Assembly: GCA_034698045.1 (NCBI GenBank)
Contig: JAQGAU010001012.1
Location: forward strand, 1 to 22,051
DNA length: 22,051 nucleotides
Direction of reading: 5' to 3'
Source: Paramacrobiotus richtersi
Taxonomy: Eukaryota; Tardigrada; Eutardigrada; Parachela; Macrobiotidae
Part shown: positions 1 to 9,659 of the stretch, piece after piece
Position numbering within the stretch: the stretch's first letter is position 1
Layout: each line of letters starts with the position of its first letter
Position numbers and translations under genes: made by a program
Notes under the pieces: model-generated
Database searches by the model: none
Told to the model about the DNA's origin: nothing
The model's input: the letters and a program-made list of their open reading frames with translations, nothing else

Positions 1-23
1 TTATGACTAAACATTCTGGGCAG

Positions 24-94
24 TTATTGCACGTGCCGCCGCGCGTTATCGGGCTGAATATGAATCGCTTTCGGCAATCCTTGAAAAGCACTAA
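24..94 (+). CDS. possible terminal exon of an upstream gene (partial)
   Basis: A likely 3' splice site (branch-like ACTAAAC, then a tract ending GGGCAG at 21-23) is followed by an open stretch to a TAA stop at 92-94. With two bases completing a split codon, it reads IARAAARYRAEYESLSAILE and then KH and stop, which has the alanine, arginine and glutamate make-up of an amphipathic helix. GC content is higher than in the following DNA. The rest of the gene would lie before base 1. I do not recognise the protein. The stretch is too short to be sure, and a minus-strand reading of the same bases is also open. Confidence 0.3.
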
Positions 95-1502
95 TGAACG
101 TTAAATTTATTCAGGAAATTACAAAGCAAGTCTACATAAGATTATTATGCGCATATCTACGGCTTAGTGCGCCTAGCTTGTCTAGTACACGGTCCGACTG
201 GCGTTGCAGTTCACATAGCCTCTTTTTCCTTTTCCAAAACAAACGACTGGCATTTAACCAAAACAAGAAATTTGCGCTAGAGAGATACACAGTACGTGCG
301 CCTGCATACGCACTCACTGTTTACGTGAAAATGGCTAGTAAAAGCTGGAGCGGTATCGAGCGAACGTGACTGGAAGACATCGATATGCTACGTGCTTCAT
401 GGCTTCTGTTGGGATCCTTCGTTCCGCACTATTGATTCTCAGACTACAAAAAAATGTCAAGAGTGTTCGATAACGATCAAAATGGAAACAGCTGTTGGTT
501 TTGTTTGGAAGAGCAGCTACCGGCATTCCGATGAACCATGGAAGCATACATTTTGTGAGAGGCCGTGGTTATACAAAGGTCAACATCAGCAGAGCAACCA
601 AGTTAACGGGCAATGGTCTGACTGATCGTTTCCTTAGGTTTTCGTACTGTCGTATTGCCAAGAAAAATGCTCGTCCTTCCTACGAACATGATTTCGTATA
701 GTTATTACACGATCTTATTCACGTGTTCCAGAATCTGTAGCACTGAAGGATCCACTAGCTCAGCTGAAATGTGTTATCAGTTCATGGACAGTTCAGTTCA
801 GAAGAGTCCTTTAGGATCGTAACAATCTACTTGCCGTTGCATGGAACGCAACAGAGTAACTAAATCAACCATGCCAATTTGAATGAAGCAAAATTATCAT
901 TACGAAGTTCTGCTTCTTGACCATAACAGTGCTATGGGGGATGTTTAGTCATGACAATACAAGCCAGAAAAATATTATAAGCTTACAGTGCCTATAAGTA
1001 TGGCCCTATGCAACTCCAGCGTTCGAATTACCGGGATTGCTTGGCAACTATGTATAGTAGAGTGCGCGCTTTGTGATACCCTGGGACAGCTCGGGACAGA
1101 TTTACAGAAACAGTCAATATAATAGAGGAGATTTTTCTCTGCAAAATGAGCTATCCCACTGCGCTGTACGATACGTGCCGCCTGAATCAGAGTTTTTTTA
1201 CTGTGTGGTGCAGGCCTGGTTGTGCATAATTTGCAGTTGACGCATCCGCACCGACAGACCGCAGACGCATATATTTCCAGCAATATCGAAAGGCCCAAAA
1301 AACGTTATTAGTATTAATTTTATCATCATTTAGACCGATCATTCCAAACTTTCCCTTGTTGTGTTCGGCTTCGGTTCTGTTATTACTGTCACAGCTAGTA
1401 CACAGCTCACCACTTGCTTACTGTTAGCTCAAGCACTGCCCGCAGGGTCAGCCGTTGTGCCTGCTTTGAAGCCCACGGGAATCGCAGACTACCTGCACCG
1501 AC
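95..1502. other. non-coding or unresolved stretch before copy 1
   Basis: Several short open frames of 60 to 110 codons occur on both strands, but none shows family similarity, consistent codon use or convincing splice sites. The last 300 bases presumably hold the promoter and 5' UTR of copy 1. An in-frame stop at 1467-1469 closes the copy 1 frame upstream, so the first available ATG is at 1503. I see no RNA gene here. Confidence 0.5.
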
Positions 1503-2501
1503 ATGTTCCGACCCAGACGGCCCAGTCCCGGTTCGCCGCGTCAACAACCACTTAAAAAGACTGCTGCAAGTGACCACCCCTCAGGTTACTCCCGGACGGT
1601 TGTGCCCTGTCAAAATGGCAGTGTTTTGAGATCCGTTCCAGAAGATACTCCGACGAACAATCTGACAGCTGCAGCACAGGGATCTCAATCGAATCGGACT
1701 GAATTATTACTAAATGCAATGCAGAAACCCACGCTGCCGTGGTACCACCGTGATAACTTTAACAAGCATCCTCAGATGCAGGCGCAGGGTATAAAGTCTA
1801 AGGAATTAATAACCTCTGCATGCGCGACTGCTTCTCGAACGTGCTGCAATAAGGACAACGGTCATCCGGACAAAGAGAAATCGAACGTGACCTATCGTAC
1901 GCCACACGCCGAAGCCAAGAAACGGCCTGCATCGGGAAACTCACAATTTCCCAGCCGCTCGCAAAGTGCGTGGAAAGAGTGGCCCGGAAACACTAACGTG
2001 GGAAGATCGTCTCCGAAATGTGAAAGATCGCCGTACAAAATCCCCAAGCTTGATAACACCGATACCGGGAACCGAGAATCCGGAGGTAACTGTTCAGGAA
2101 AAGCGGGATCTAATACGAACAGCAAATCTTCGAAAGACGCGAAGAAACGTCACATCAAAGTCATGGATCGCTATCTCGTCCTGCGTCGTCCTCAGGGCGT
2201 TTGGAAGGACTGGGATGACGACGACAAGATAAATACCATCCGCTGGTTTGGTGCCCATCCGGAAGATCTGACGCCGGAGACGGTGGCCAAGTGGCAGATG
2301 CCGGAGGCGGAGATGTGGCCGTTTTTCGGCGACGGGGCATGGCAGATGCCGTCGGTGCGTATGGAACTATGGCTCCGCCCTGTCCAGTCGGAGATCGTGG
2401 CGGATAAGTTACAAAGTACGGAAGGAGATAACCGGACTGCCGAAGTCTTTAACTGGGATTCTGTCGACTCTGAAGTGCGGTCGGGAGGGAGTGACCTTTG
2501 A
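1503..2501 (+). CDS. copy 1 of the tandem paralog family: protein of unknown function with Trp-rich C-terminal domain
   Basis: A single open frame encodes 332 residues. About residues 1-210 are low-complexity, rich in Ser, Pro, Asn, Thr and Lys, and probably disordered. A basic KKRHIK patch lies at about 214-219. It is followed by the family domain, about 215-294, containing WKDWDDD, RWFGAHPEDLTPET, EMWPFF and GAWQMPS, then a short acidic tail. The domain matches the copies at 6225, 9659 and 12178. This copy is the most divergent: it lacks the MPP start, the central helix (DAQTALDRL in copies 2 and 4) and the start-codon inverted repeat. The start is the first ATG after an in-frame stop, but an upstream exon is possible. 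Overlapping AATAAA signals lie about 360 bases downstream. I recognise no known family. The domain plus basic patch could fit a nuclear protein, which is inference only. Confidence 0.8.
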   Translation: MFRPRRPSPGSPRQQPLKKTAASDHPSGYSRTVVPCQNGSVLRSVPEDTPTNNLTAAAQGSQSNRTELLLNAMQKPTLPWYHRDNFNKHPQMQAQGIKSKELITSACATASRTCCNKDNGHPDKEKSNVTYRTPHAEAKKRPASGNSQFPSRSQSAWKEWPGNTNVGRSSPKCERSPYKIPKLDNTDTGNRESGGNCSGKAGSNTNSKSSKDAKKRHIKVMDRYLVLRRPQGVWKDWDDDDKINTIRWFGAHPEDLTPETVAKWQMPEAEMWPFFGDGAWQMPSVRMELWLRPVQSEIVADKLQSTEGDNRTAEVFNWDSVDSEVRSGGSDL

Positions 2502-3135
2502 CGTAAAGGCAGAATCGAGTTCAGGCTCAGCACTCAGCTTCATATTATTTATTTTTGTGGAAGTATAAATGTAAGTGGTTGTTTTTCTTCCTCGTCAACT
2601 ATAGGAAAACCGGATTACCGAGAATTCGATGTACTCCTATGAAATATATGGAATATGGATAGCTAATCGTTGTGTGTAGTTTGTGTTCTACTGTAAAATA
2701 ATAATTATGGGAAGTTCGGCGAGGTGATTAAGTCATGGAACTTGAATATAACTGCAATTTACGTCATCTCGAGCTGTTTGGTCAGGAGTTTAACTAGTCC
2801 CGTGGACATTCAACGTTCATAATGCGAATACTAGACCATTTGTCACAAACGAGTTTACATCCAAATAAATAAAAAGAATCGCTTATTTAATATTTTACTC
2901 TATGCACAGCACAATAAAATTACAATGCTAAAAGGACCATGAACAATCCGTCCTTATTGTTAGATGAAAGTTTCTGTTATCGGGCAGGACGTGCTAGAAC
3001 ATACACAGTAGGCATTTATAATTAGCTCCGTTATAAACCTATATACGCAGGCTAACGCAGCATCAGAAAAAAAGGAAAACATCGAACATTAACACTGGTA
3101 CTTCAGTGAAGTACATTGCACGAAGTTGGCAATTG
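2502..3135. other. convergent 3' UTR region of copy 1 and the SMYD gene
   Basis: There is no gene here. The region contains the 3' UTR of copy 1 (plus) and the 3' UTR of the SMYD gene (minus). Poly(A) signals for both strands cluster at 2864-2918. Confidence 0.6.
2864..2891. terminator. two-sided poly(A) signal cluster
   Basis: On plus, AATAAATAAA at 2864-2873 gives two overlapping canonical signals for copy 1, with another AATAAA at 2913-2918. On minus, TTTAAT at 2886-2891 reads ATTAAA, the common variant, and could end the SMYD transcript about 245 bases after its stop. Confidence 0.45.
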
Positions 3136-5259
3136 TCACGTACAGCGTTCCACATCTGCAACGAAGTGATCCGCCTGAACCGTTAAAGGCGACTCCTCAC
3201 CGCACAGCTCGGCGTAAATATCCCGTGCTTCCTGGCAAAAACTGAGCGCCATCAAACAGCCCTTCCGGTAAATTGATAACTGACGCAGTCGCTCCGACGC
3301 GGGCTCAATGAAAATCTCGTGGCGAACAATGGCCTTTAGACCAATCACTGGACAGGCCGCAGCTTGAATCAATGACCGGGCACGTTCGACGTGGTACTTT
3401 GGGTAAATCTTTCTGAAAAATATAACACTAACATTAGCATTAACAGTTCAGAAAGCTTCTAAACGATGAAAAGCAATCAAAATGACAAACTAATTATACA
3501 ACACGAATCCTTTTTCATATTGTTGATGTAAACAAGCACGAATGACGTAGTTACCGCATGCAAATGACGAGATCCCGAAACAACTCCCAACCCTCTTCAT
3601 ATCGCTTCTGAGATGTACGGACCATGGCGTAATTCCATCCACAGACATAGCGGATGTGAGCATCCCCGTGCAGTATCCCCGAAGCGTCCATTTCTTTCAA
3701 AAGGTCAGCCTTCTTTATACACGCCTGCGCTTCATTGAGCCTCTTTTTCTGAATGTTGTCGTACTTATCCATAAAGCGTTGAAACGTCTTCAGCCGATCA
3801 GCGTTGAGTGCACCGCACTGCGGACACGGTTCAAGAGCGCGATTGTCACTCGGAATACGTTCCAAACAGCCGGTGGTGCCGCATTTCAGAGGATTCAGCT
3901 CCGCATCCTAAAGTGAACACTTCGCCATCAGCTCCACAGCTTCCGAACAAAAAGTTACACGCAATATGTTTCTTACATATTCTTCCGTGCATTTCCGACA
4001 CTGGCACGGATGGCACCACACTTTCTCGAAAAAAGCACGACGATCATTCCGTGTCATGCAGAACTGGTAGCCGGTGAATTCATTGTACCGTAACTGCAAA
4101 TTAGCGTCACTGTTGATTTAACTGACCACAGCATAAAAGTCCAAGTATACACATACATCACCCAAACCGGTATAGTTTGGAATATCTTCCACGGCATGGA
4201 GAACCAGTTTTCGTCCGCGGAAGTCCATGCTGACGTTCAGATCCATGCAGACCGGTGTCATACTGCGGTGTCGAGCCAGTGGAAAGAGAGCGCTACCCAC
4301 TGCACGTTCTTTGGGTCCCGGCTCAAAAATTGGGAAACCGTTGAACTGCAAAATTGTCAGCATATCCTCCAAAGTGGAAATTGGTATTGCTGTTTCCGCA
4401 GCTAATGCAGCAAATATGGAAGAGCGAATAACGCGCATTCGCGGATGCATCAGATACCTAAGCAAAAAACTGGTATCTACGCGAGAACTCGACGCAGTTG
4501 ACCACATGAGTCATGATGTAATTTGTAAATAAAGACGTACGTCTTGTCTTTCAGGGTGGTGTCTGTGTTCCGTGGAAATACACTCAGAATTTCCGAGGGC
4601 GACTTTTTCCCCAATCCGGACAGCTCTTCCATTACATTTGCCTACAACATGATAATCCCCATGCTGTATTCACCAGCATGAACTAATTACCCTGAGAGTA
4701 ATAACTGTGAAATACAGCTTTTTCACAGAGAGCGGGAAACGTGCATAACCACGGTCCACGTCAAACGGAACACTGAACAGATTACAGATTTGTTGTACCT
4801 TGAGTTTCCATGCTAACTTGGTCATCAGAATCTCGCTGACGAAACCAGCCAGAACACCGCAACACTGTTCTTTGCAGTCCTGTTGGGCCGACGCATTCGG
4901 GGCGATTCTGGCAGCCACATCTTTAAGCTGAGCGCATTCCCGTTTGTGCTCCGCTTTCCAGTCCGCAGTCTGTCAGTTACCAGACTTCAGCTCTACTTGA
5001 TCAAGGCTAATGCGAAGTTCGCTCTCACCTGACAAATGGCGCTGCAGTACCGATGCAGTTTGCATCCCGAACAGGTACGCAAACTTTCCCCTTCTGTGAA
5101 GCAGAATGCACAGATCTTTCCGTACATGTTCCACTGGAATGCCCAAACCCACGGTTCGCAGGAGAGGATCACATCGCCGGCGGAGAAGGAACGATATGGT
5201 GGACTTCTGCTTGTCGAGTCTGTCGTGCAAGCAGACTTTGGTCTTGATTTAGTGGCCAT
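3136..5259 (-). CDS. SET and MYND domain (SMYD) protein with degenerate SET core
   Basis: Seven exons on minus: 5029-5259, 4691-4969, 4541-4641, 4157-4457, 3977-4093, 3555-3907 and 3136-3412. All introns are GT-AG, 49 to 142 bases, and phases agree; the product is 552 residues. SMYD proteins normally methylate lysines on histones or other proteins. The split SET start lies at about residues 21-45. The MYND zinc finger is complete: C50, C53, C63, C66, C72, C76, H85, C89. SET resumes at about 205-315. The post-SET cysteines C334, C336 and C339 are present, followed by a helical C-terminal region of TPR type. The catalytic-core NHSCxPNC of active SMYDs aligns without gaps to HRSMTPVC at 267-274, so the cofactor-contacting Asn-His and the zinc Cys are replaced. 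This suggests a non-catalytic adaptor. The usual GEE...YxD segment is also degenerate. The least certain junction is exon 4/5; the GTATGT donor was chosen because the alternative leaves a 33-base intron. Confidence 0.85.
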
Positions 5260-5965
5260 TCCGCTGTTGAAACACTAATACGCTTTTCAATAATAATATC
5301 TGCAGACTCAAATTATACTAAAACTTTCCGTAAAAACAGTACTTCTACCCAATGCTGTACAGTACGGTACGGGTAAATCGAACAAAAAATGCTGAAATCA
5401 GCAGAAATTTGATGTCGTGGAAATGACGGACATGGTGGTTCTGGTTGTGAGCGCATAATTATTGTGGTCCTGTATATGTACCAGCTTAAAGCTTTGTGAC
5501 CAAAGGCTAGTGACGTACGCACTGATAGTGAGTATCCGCCGCCGTTTCAGTAGTATTGGCGTACACACAGATGCCGCACTACTTTGATGAATAAGTACCA
5601 TGAAGTAGGAAATCTTAAAAAAGTAATATTCTTTGCCTTAATTACACAGAAGTTACACCATAATAATTACGAAGTTTTTCATTTGTTCTGAAATTTTCAG
5701 TTTCATATTCAAGCCATTTTGGGAGCTGGACCGAACAAGGCCACGGCGGGTAAAATCAGGAGCGAAGCACGTCATTTGGGTTAATTTCTTAAGGTTGACG
5801 TTTCCGCCTTTCCGGTATGAATACAGTATCTGCATTTTTTTGTTTTTTTTTGGCGTCCCTAATGCGACGATACCTTTTCGACAACGCGTTCATCTTATCG
5901 AAATCCCACCGATTAATTGATTTCGCACCGAATTCCTCCTAAATCCCAGTTGTGGTGTGGATTTT

Positions 5966-6008
5966 GCAGACCCTTATCAGCACAGATCGGCGCGCTACAC
6001 AGCTTACG
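5966..6008 (+). promoter_or_regulatory. upstream block shared by copies 2-4 (copy 2 instance)
   Basis: GCAGACCCTTATCAGCACAG followed by a CGCTACACAGC-like segment matches the block at 9407-9451 upstream of copy 3, and more weakly that at 12001-12040 upstream of copy 4. Its distance to the start codon is nearly the same in copies 2 and 3 (about 250-260 bases). Retention in a region that otherwise aligns poorly suggests promoter or 5' UTR function. Confidence 0.45.
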
Positions 6009-6208
6009 TATGGCGTATCGCCGTATGGCAACCATCAGCCAACTATTAGAAATGCATAAGATCGATCGAAATGTCGAATATTTGAGTCTTTTCACTCTTT
6101 ATTCTTTATTTTTTATTAATATTTCTAGTAATATATTATCTTTCTACTTAGATTGTCGCTATGATTGTAAAATAAATTGTGCTCAGAGTTGAAAATTTTT
6201 AGGGTCTG

Positions 6209-6223
6209 TCTGCCATAGGCAGA
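6209..6223 (+). promoter_or_regulatory. inverted repeat abutting the start codon of copy 2
   Basis: TCTGCC, a three-base loop ATA, and GGCAGA form a perfect six-pair stem ending one base before the ATG at 6225. The equivalent in copy 3 is longer and perfect, and that in copy 4 is partly broken. The same bases (CCATAG then GCAGAAATG) could instead be a 3' splice site of a 5' UTR intron. Confidence 0.5.
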
Positions 6224-6224
6224 A

Positions 6225-8132
6225 ATGCCACCGAAATGGAAGCCCCACTGGCTCATGCCCGATCCACGTCGCCGTGGGTCGTTTACGTACCAGGGGTGCG
6301 ATCCTCAGCGTCTCCCGTATCGCCATCATCTCCCTCCATACCGTGGTTCACCGTATCATGCAACTTGGGCAGACGCTCATAATGCATCATTTCCGCGTCC
6401 TCCGCCTCCTGCGGTCAAAGTGGAACCAGCTCAGCCCGCCCCAAGTGCCTCTCCGCTCAAGGAATCTGCGTTTGGTAAAGACCCCATATTTCGCGCCGTT
6501 AATCTGGTTTCTACCGCGAAGGATTCCACATTCCAGTTATTTGGCGTGCGGAGTAACTCGTTCTCTCCATCTCAGGTCCCAGGGATTCCAGCCAAACGAA
6601 AATGTGATGAAATTGTCGAAAACGGGCCCAAAACTGTTGAAGCTGGTTCTTGCGTGGCGGAGAACCCTGCCCAGGGTTCCCCGAGTGTTGATCAGACGAT
6701 TCTGGTTGTTCCGCAGGCGAAGAATGGAGAAATGGCATCAACGACGCTGAATAAAATCGAGTCATCATCACAAATTCTCCAGAACAAGATTCGCGACGCC
6801 CAGACTGCGCTCGATCGTCTCGTAGCAAGAAAGAAGGATGATGCCTCGAATCACGCTACCAACGGCGAAGAATCAGCGAAAGCATCAACATCTTCAAATA
6901 CTTCCAGTATCGGTAGCGTGAACGGTGGTACTGACTCTTGCAAAGAAAAAGATCCTTCCAGTAATACCACACCGCAGCCTAAACGGCGGAAGCGCCATAT
7001 CGAGATTCTCGAGGATTCTTTATCCATCCAGCGTCCTCGCGGGACGTGGAAGGAGTGGGACGATGACAGGAAGATTAATGTGGCCCGCTGGTTCGGCGCC
7101 CATCCCGAGGACCTGACACCCGAGACGTTGGCCAAGTGGGAACTGCCCGGGACGGAGCTGTGGCCCTTTTTCGCGGAGGGCGCATGGCAGATGCCGTCGA
7201 TACATGTCGAGTATCGACTGCGACCTGTCCAATTAGGAGTGGCGGAAAATGTTGCTGAAACAGAGAGCGAAGAGCCGGAACGATTTGCGGAAGTGTTTCA
7301 GATGGACGCGATCAGTGCGGAGGGAGCGTCCGGGACAAATGGAAGGTAAAGCGTACCTTTGTAAACTGCATAGAAGTAAGTAAACTACTTCAATTTTAGT
7401 TCTGTTTAACTACTGTATGATTGCTCGACATTTATTCGTAATAATTGCTGATAGGACAGGAAAACTAATACAGGATTATTTGTACTAAATTATTACAGGA
7501 AAACTGACACAATAGAACATGAAAACGATGGCTAATAATAGATTTCATCTGTTCATTTAAGGTTGATTTCTTCAGTTATGAAATTTGTTTAACTTTAACT
7601 TGTATTTCACTCCCTTCGAATTTGCCTGCTTTTATATATTTTTGATACTTCGAGTTCTGCGTTTTGGATTAAGGATTTTCAAATTGCGCTGGGCTAATTA
7701 ATCAGTTGTCTGGTTTTCGTTCGTTACAAAAAGTACTCTATCAGCGGTCGCTGGTTATTTTTGGGTTAATACCTAAATTACATTACCGTGGTTGCAGTTA
7801 AAATAGTCTTTTCTTTCAGGGTTTCCTTTTGTTTGTAGTATGTCGATAAAAAACACAGGTCGAACGGCGTTACGGCAAACATAATGTTCTCGAATATGAT
7901 TCTGTAAACAATTTCGGTTATTTTTTTAAAAATTGTTGAAATAATGCTGACTCTAATCAGTTTAGAATAATTAATTGGCAGCTGTATTGTAATTTTAGAC
8001 TTTACAAAAAAATGAAGGGATGTGACATTATGACAGTATTTGTTATTATAGTCGTTGTTATTCTCTGTTTCGCATAGTGGTATTCTACTAATGTTTTATG
8101 TGTTCTTCTTGTTTTCTAGTGAATCAGCATAA
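6225..8132 (+). CDS. copy 2 of the tandem paralog family: unknown function, Trp-rich C-terminal domain
   Basis: Exons 6225-7345 and 8120-8132 join with an AAG/GTAAAG donor and a TTTTCTAG acceptor; the intron is 774 bases. The spliced product is 377 residues and ends with SESA, whereas unspliced reading stops at 7349. The MPPKWKP start aligns with MPPQWKP of copy 3, which fixes the ATG. Residues 1-170 are Pro- and Ser-rich. A helix with NKIRDAQTALDRLVARKK lies at 175-204, a Ser/Asn linker follows, then the basic PKRRKRHIE at 252-260, then the domain at 256-335. Conserved blocks in the domain include WKEWDDD, INxxRWFGAHPEDLTPET, AKW, ELWPFF, GAWQMPS and EYRLRPV. The tail is acidic. The domain DNA is GC-rich compared with the rest. 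I recognise no characterised family. PKRRKRH resembles a nuclear localisation signal, so a nuclear role is possible but unproven. Confidence 0.85.
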
Positions 8133-9285
8133 ATCGCGATCTGGATTTGGAATGACGATGATAGATGCAGTTTTTGGATGGCTAAGTATTGAACAGATGT
8201 GAGGATATGGTGTTTATATTTTGCTAATGCTCATGCAATTGTGGGGAAAACTGTATCTTCTCAAAGATTAAAATGCTCAAGTGTAATAGTTATGGTTAAT
8301 TTTCTGACATTAATTGTGACGTTCTGCTCCGCCTTAATACTGTTTGCTCACTTTGCTCGTTTACAGCAGTTGTTATTTTCTAATGACACTTTTGTTATAA
8401 CATCAACAATCCGTTTGGTTTTAACATTGCAGAATTAAAATTTGACAGTTGTGCGGCTTTTTTGTACGGAGATTCGTTGATTGACGGATATGCTACAAAG
8501 TCGTGCAAAGCGAACGCGGATTTCTATCAGTTATTGTACTAAATGAGGATGAAATTGCTAATGTTCTTATGTATAATTACTTAAAACTACATAGAGTAGT
8601 TTAGAATGACGGCATGCACTAAAAAATGTTTATTGGATAACGTACGTAGTTCATGAACATCGTTATTTAAAGAAGTTATGCTTACACGCGTTTGGTTGAA
8701 GAAGTACTAGTAATGGTTAGCCACTGTACTACGCAGTTTCGAGAATTGCAGATACTAGTACGTATCCGTGGCTGTTGCGTAGCTGCTGATTTATCCGCCC
8801 TTTAATTTGCTGTAAATTGGTAACGACAGTAACGAAAATAATCTGCTAGTCTACAGTACTTCCTTTTGCGGTGTCGTCGATAATGGTCAATAATTCGGTT
8901 GATAAGTCGATAATTCTGCAAATTCACCATGGAATTATGAAAATCAACCAGAGTCACCGAAATTTATAACCACACAGCATGTCGATACATGTTATTACAC
9001 ATATAAATGAAGGTCGTGAACACATTTTTGCCCAATTACGTAATAATATTTCGCAATTACTACAAAACACAAAGTACTTTTATCCTCGTTTTTTTTGGAC
9101 TGTACTGCTTCAGTCTTTTACTACGCATAATTTCCACTACCGTATAATTAATTTTCTTCTATGAATGATTTCAATATTTTTTGATTTTTATCAAGCAACC
9201 AAATGTTGATATTTCTATAGTTTCTACGTGTTACTTCACGTATTCTTTCGTATAATTTCAAGTTTATGTGCCATAAACTGAGCAC
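8133..9285. other. 3' UTR of copy 2 and AT-rich spacer
   Basis: No gene is supported. The first 390 bases resemble the DNA after exon 2 of copy 3. Shared stretches include GCTCATGCAATTG (about 8228) and the segment at 8492-8519 (GCTACAAAGTCGTG..., ending ACGCGG), matched at 11595-11623. A possible ATTAAA signal lies at 8434-8439. The remainder is plain AT-rich DNA. Confidence 0.5.
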
Positions 9286-9451
9286 TCTTAAATGTGTAAC
9301 TTCCGGTCTGAAAATCGTAATTTTCCGTTGTATTTTTGCATCCGGGCTGACCAGCCACCAAAATTTTAATCTCTTTGCCGTTAGAACATCCAATCAACCT
9401 GGCTGTGCAGCCCCTTTCCGCCATAGCTCTGCTCGCTACACCGCATTCACG
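9286..9451 (+). promoter_or_regulatory. upstream conserved blocks of copy 3
   Basis: TCTTAAATGTGTAACTTCCG at 9286-9305 matches 11855-11874 upstream of copy 4 at 18 of 20 bases. A second block at 9407-9451 (GCAGCCCCTTTCCGCC, then CGCTACACCGC) matches 5966-6008 and, more weakly, 12001-12040. They lie about 370 and 250 bases before the start codon and probably belong to the promoter or 5' UTR. Confidence 0.45.
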
Positions 9452-9639
9452 TCCGTTGACAACCGTCACAAGCCAAGCCATTTCGATTTTGGTGTTTGAA
9501 TCAGTTTGATATTACTTAAATTTTGTAAGTACCTGATATAGGTATAATGTGTTTATTTACGGCCATCTAAATAATCCAGTTCTTTGTGTTTGTCCTTCTT
9601 CCCCTCTGTTTTAACGTACAAGGTGTGTTTATAACGGCC

Positions 9640-9659
9640 TTTCTGCCAGTAGGCAGAAA
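9640..9659 (+). promoter_or_regulatory. perfect inverted repeat overlapping the start codon of copy 3
   Basis: TTTCTGCC, loop AGTA, GGCAGAAA: eight perfect pairs, with the last base being the A of the ATG at 9659. Transcribed as RNA, it would sequester the start codon context. A 3' splice site reading (TTTCTGCCAG or CCAGTAG) is the alternative. Confidence 0.55.

Larger units (their letters stand above)
5260..6224. other. divergent spacer between the SMYD gene and copy 2
   Basis: No gene is supported. The two flanking genes are transcribed away from each other, so both promoters should lie here. The stretch includes a T-rich run at about 5836-5850, a promoter-like block shared with copies 3 and 4 (5966-6008), and the start-codon inverted repeat of copy 2. 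Confidence 0.55.

Noticed and set aside
440..530. Short plus-strand reading with CWFCLEE, recalling the CWFCL motif of CWF19-like proteins
   Set aside because: Only five residues match, the frame stops 12 codons later, and no neighbouring CWF19 motif is present on either strand.
975..1298. 107-codon minus-strand frame with several cysteines
   Set aside because: There is no regular cysteine spacing, no family similarity and no splice context; it is probably chance.
1361..1555. 64-codon frame with a hydrophobic, signal-peptide-like start
   Set aside because: It overlaps the start of copy 1 in another frame, has no homolog among the other copies and no clear splice context.
4094..4126. Alternative 33-base SMYD intron with a GTCAGT donor
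   Set aside because: It is shorter than any other intron here; the upstream GTATGT donor gives a 63-base intron in the same phase.
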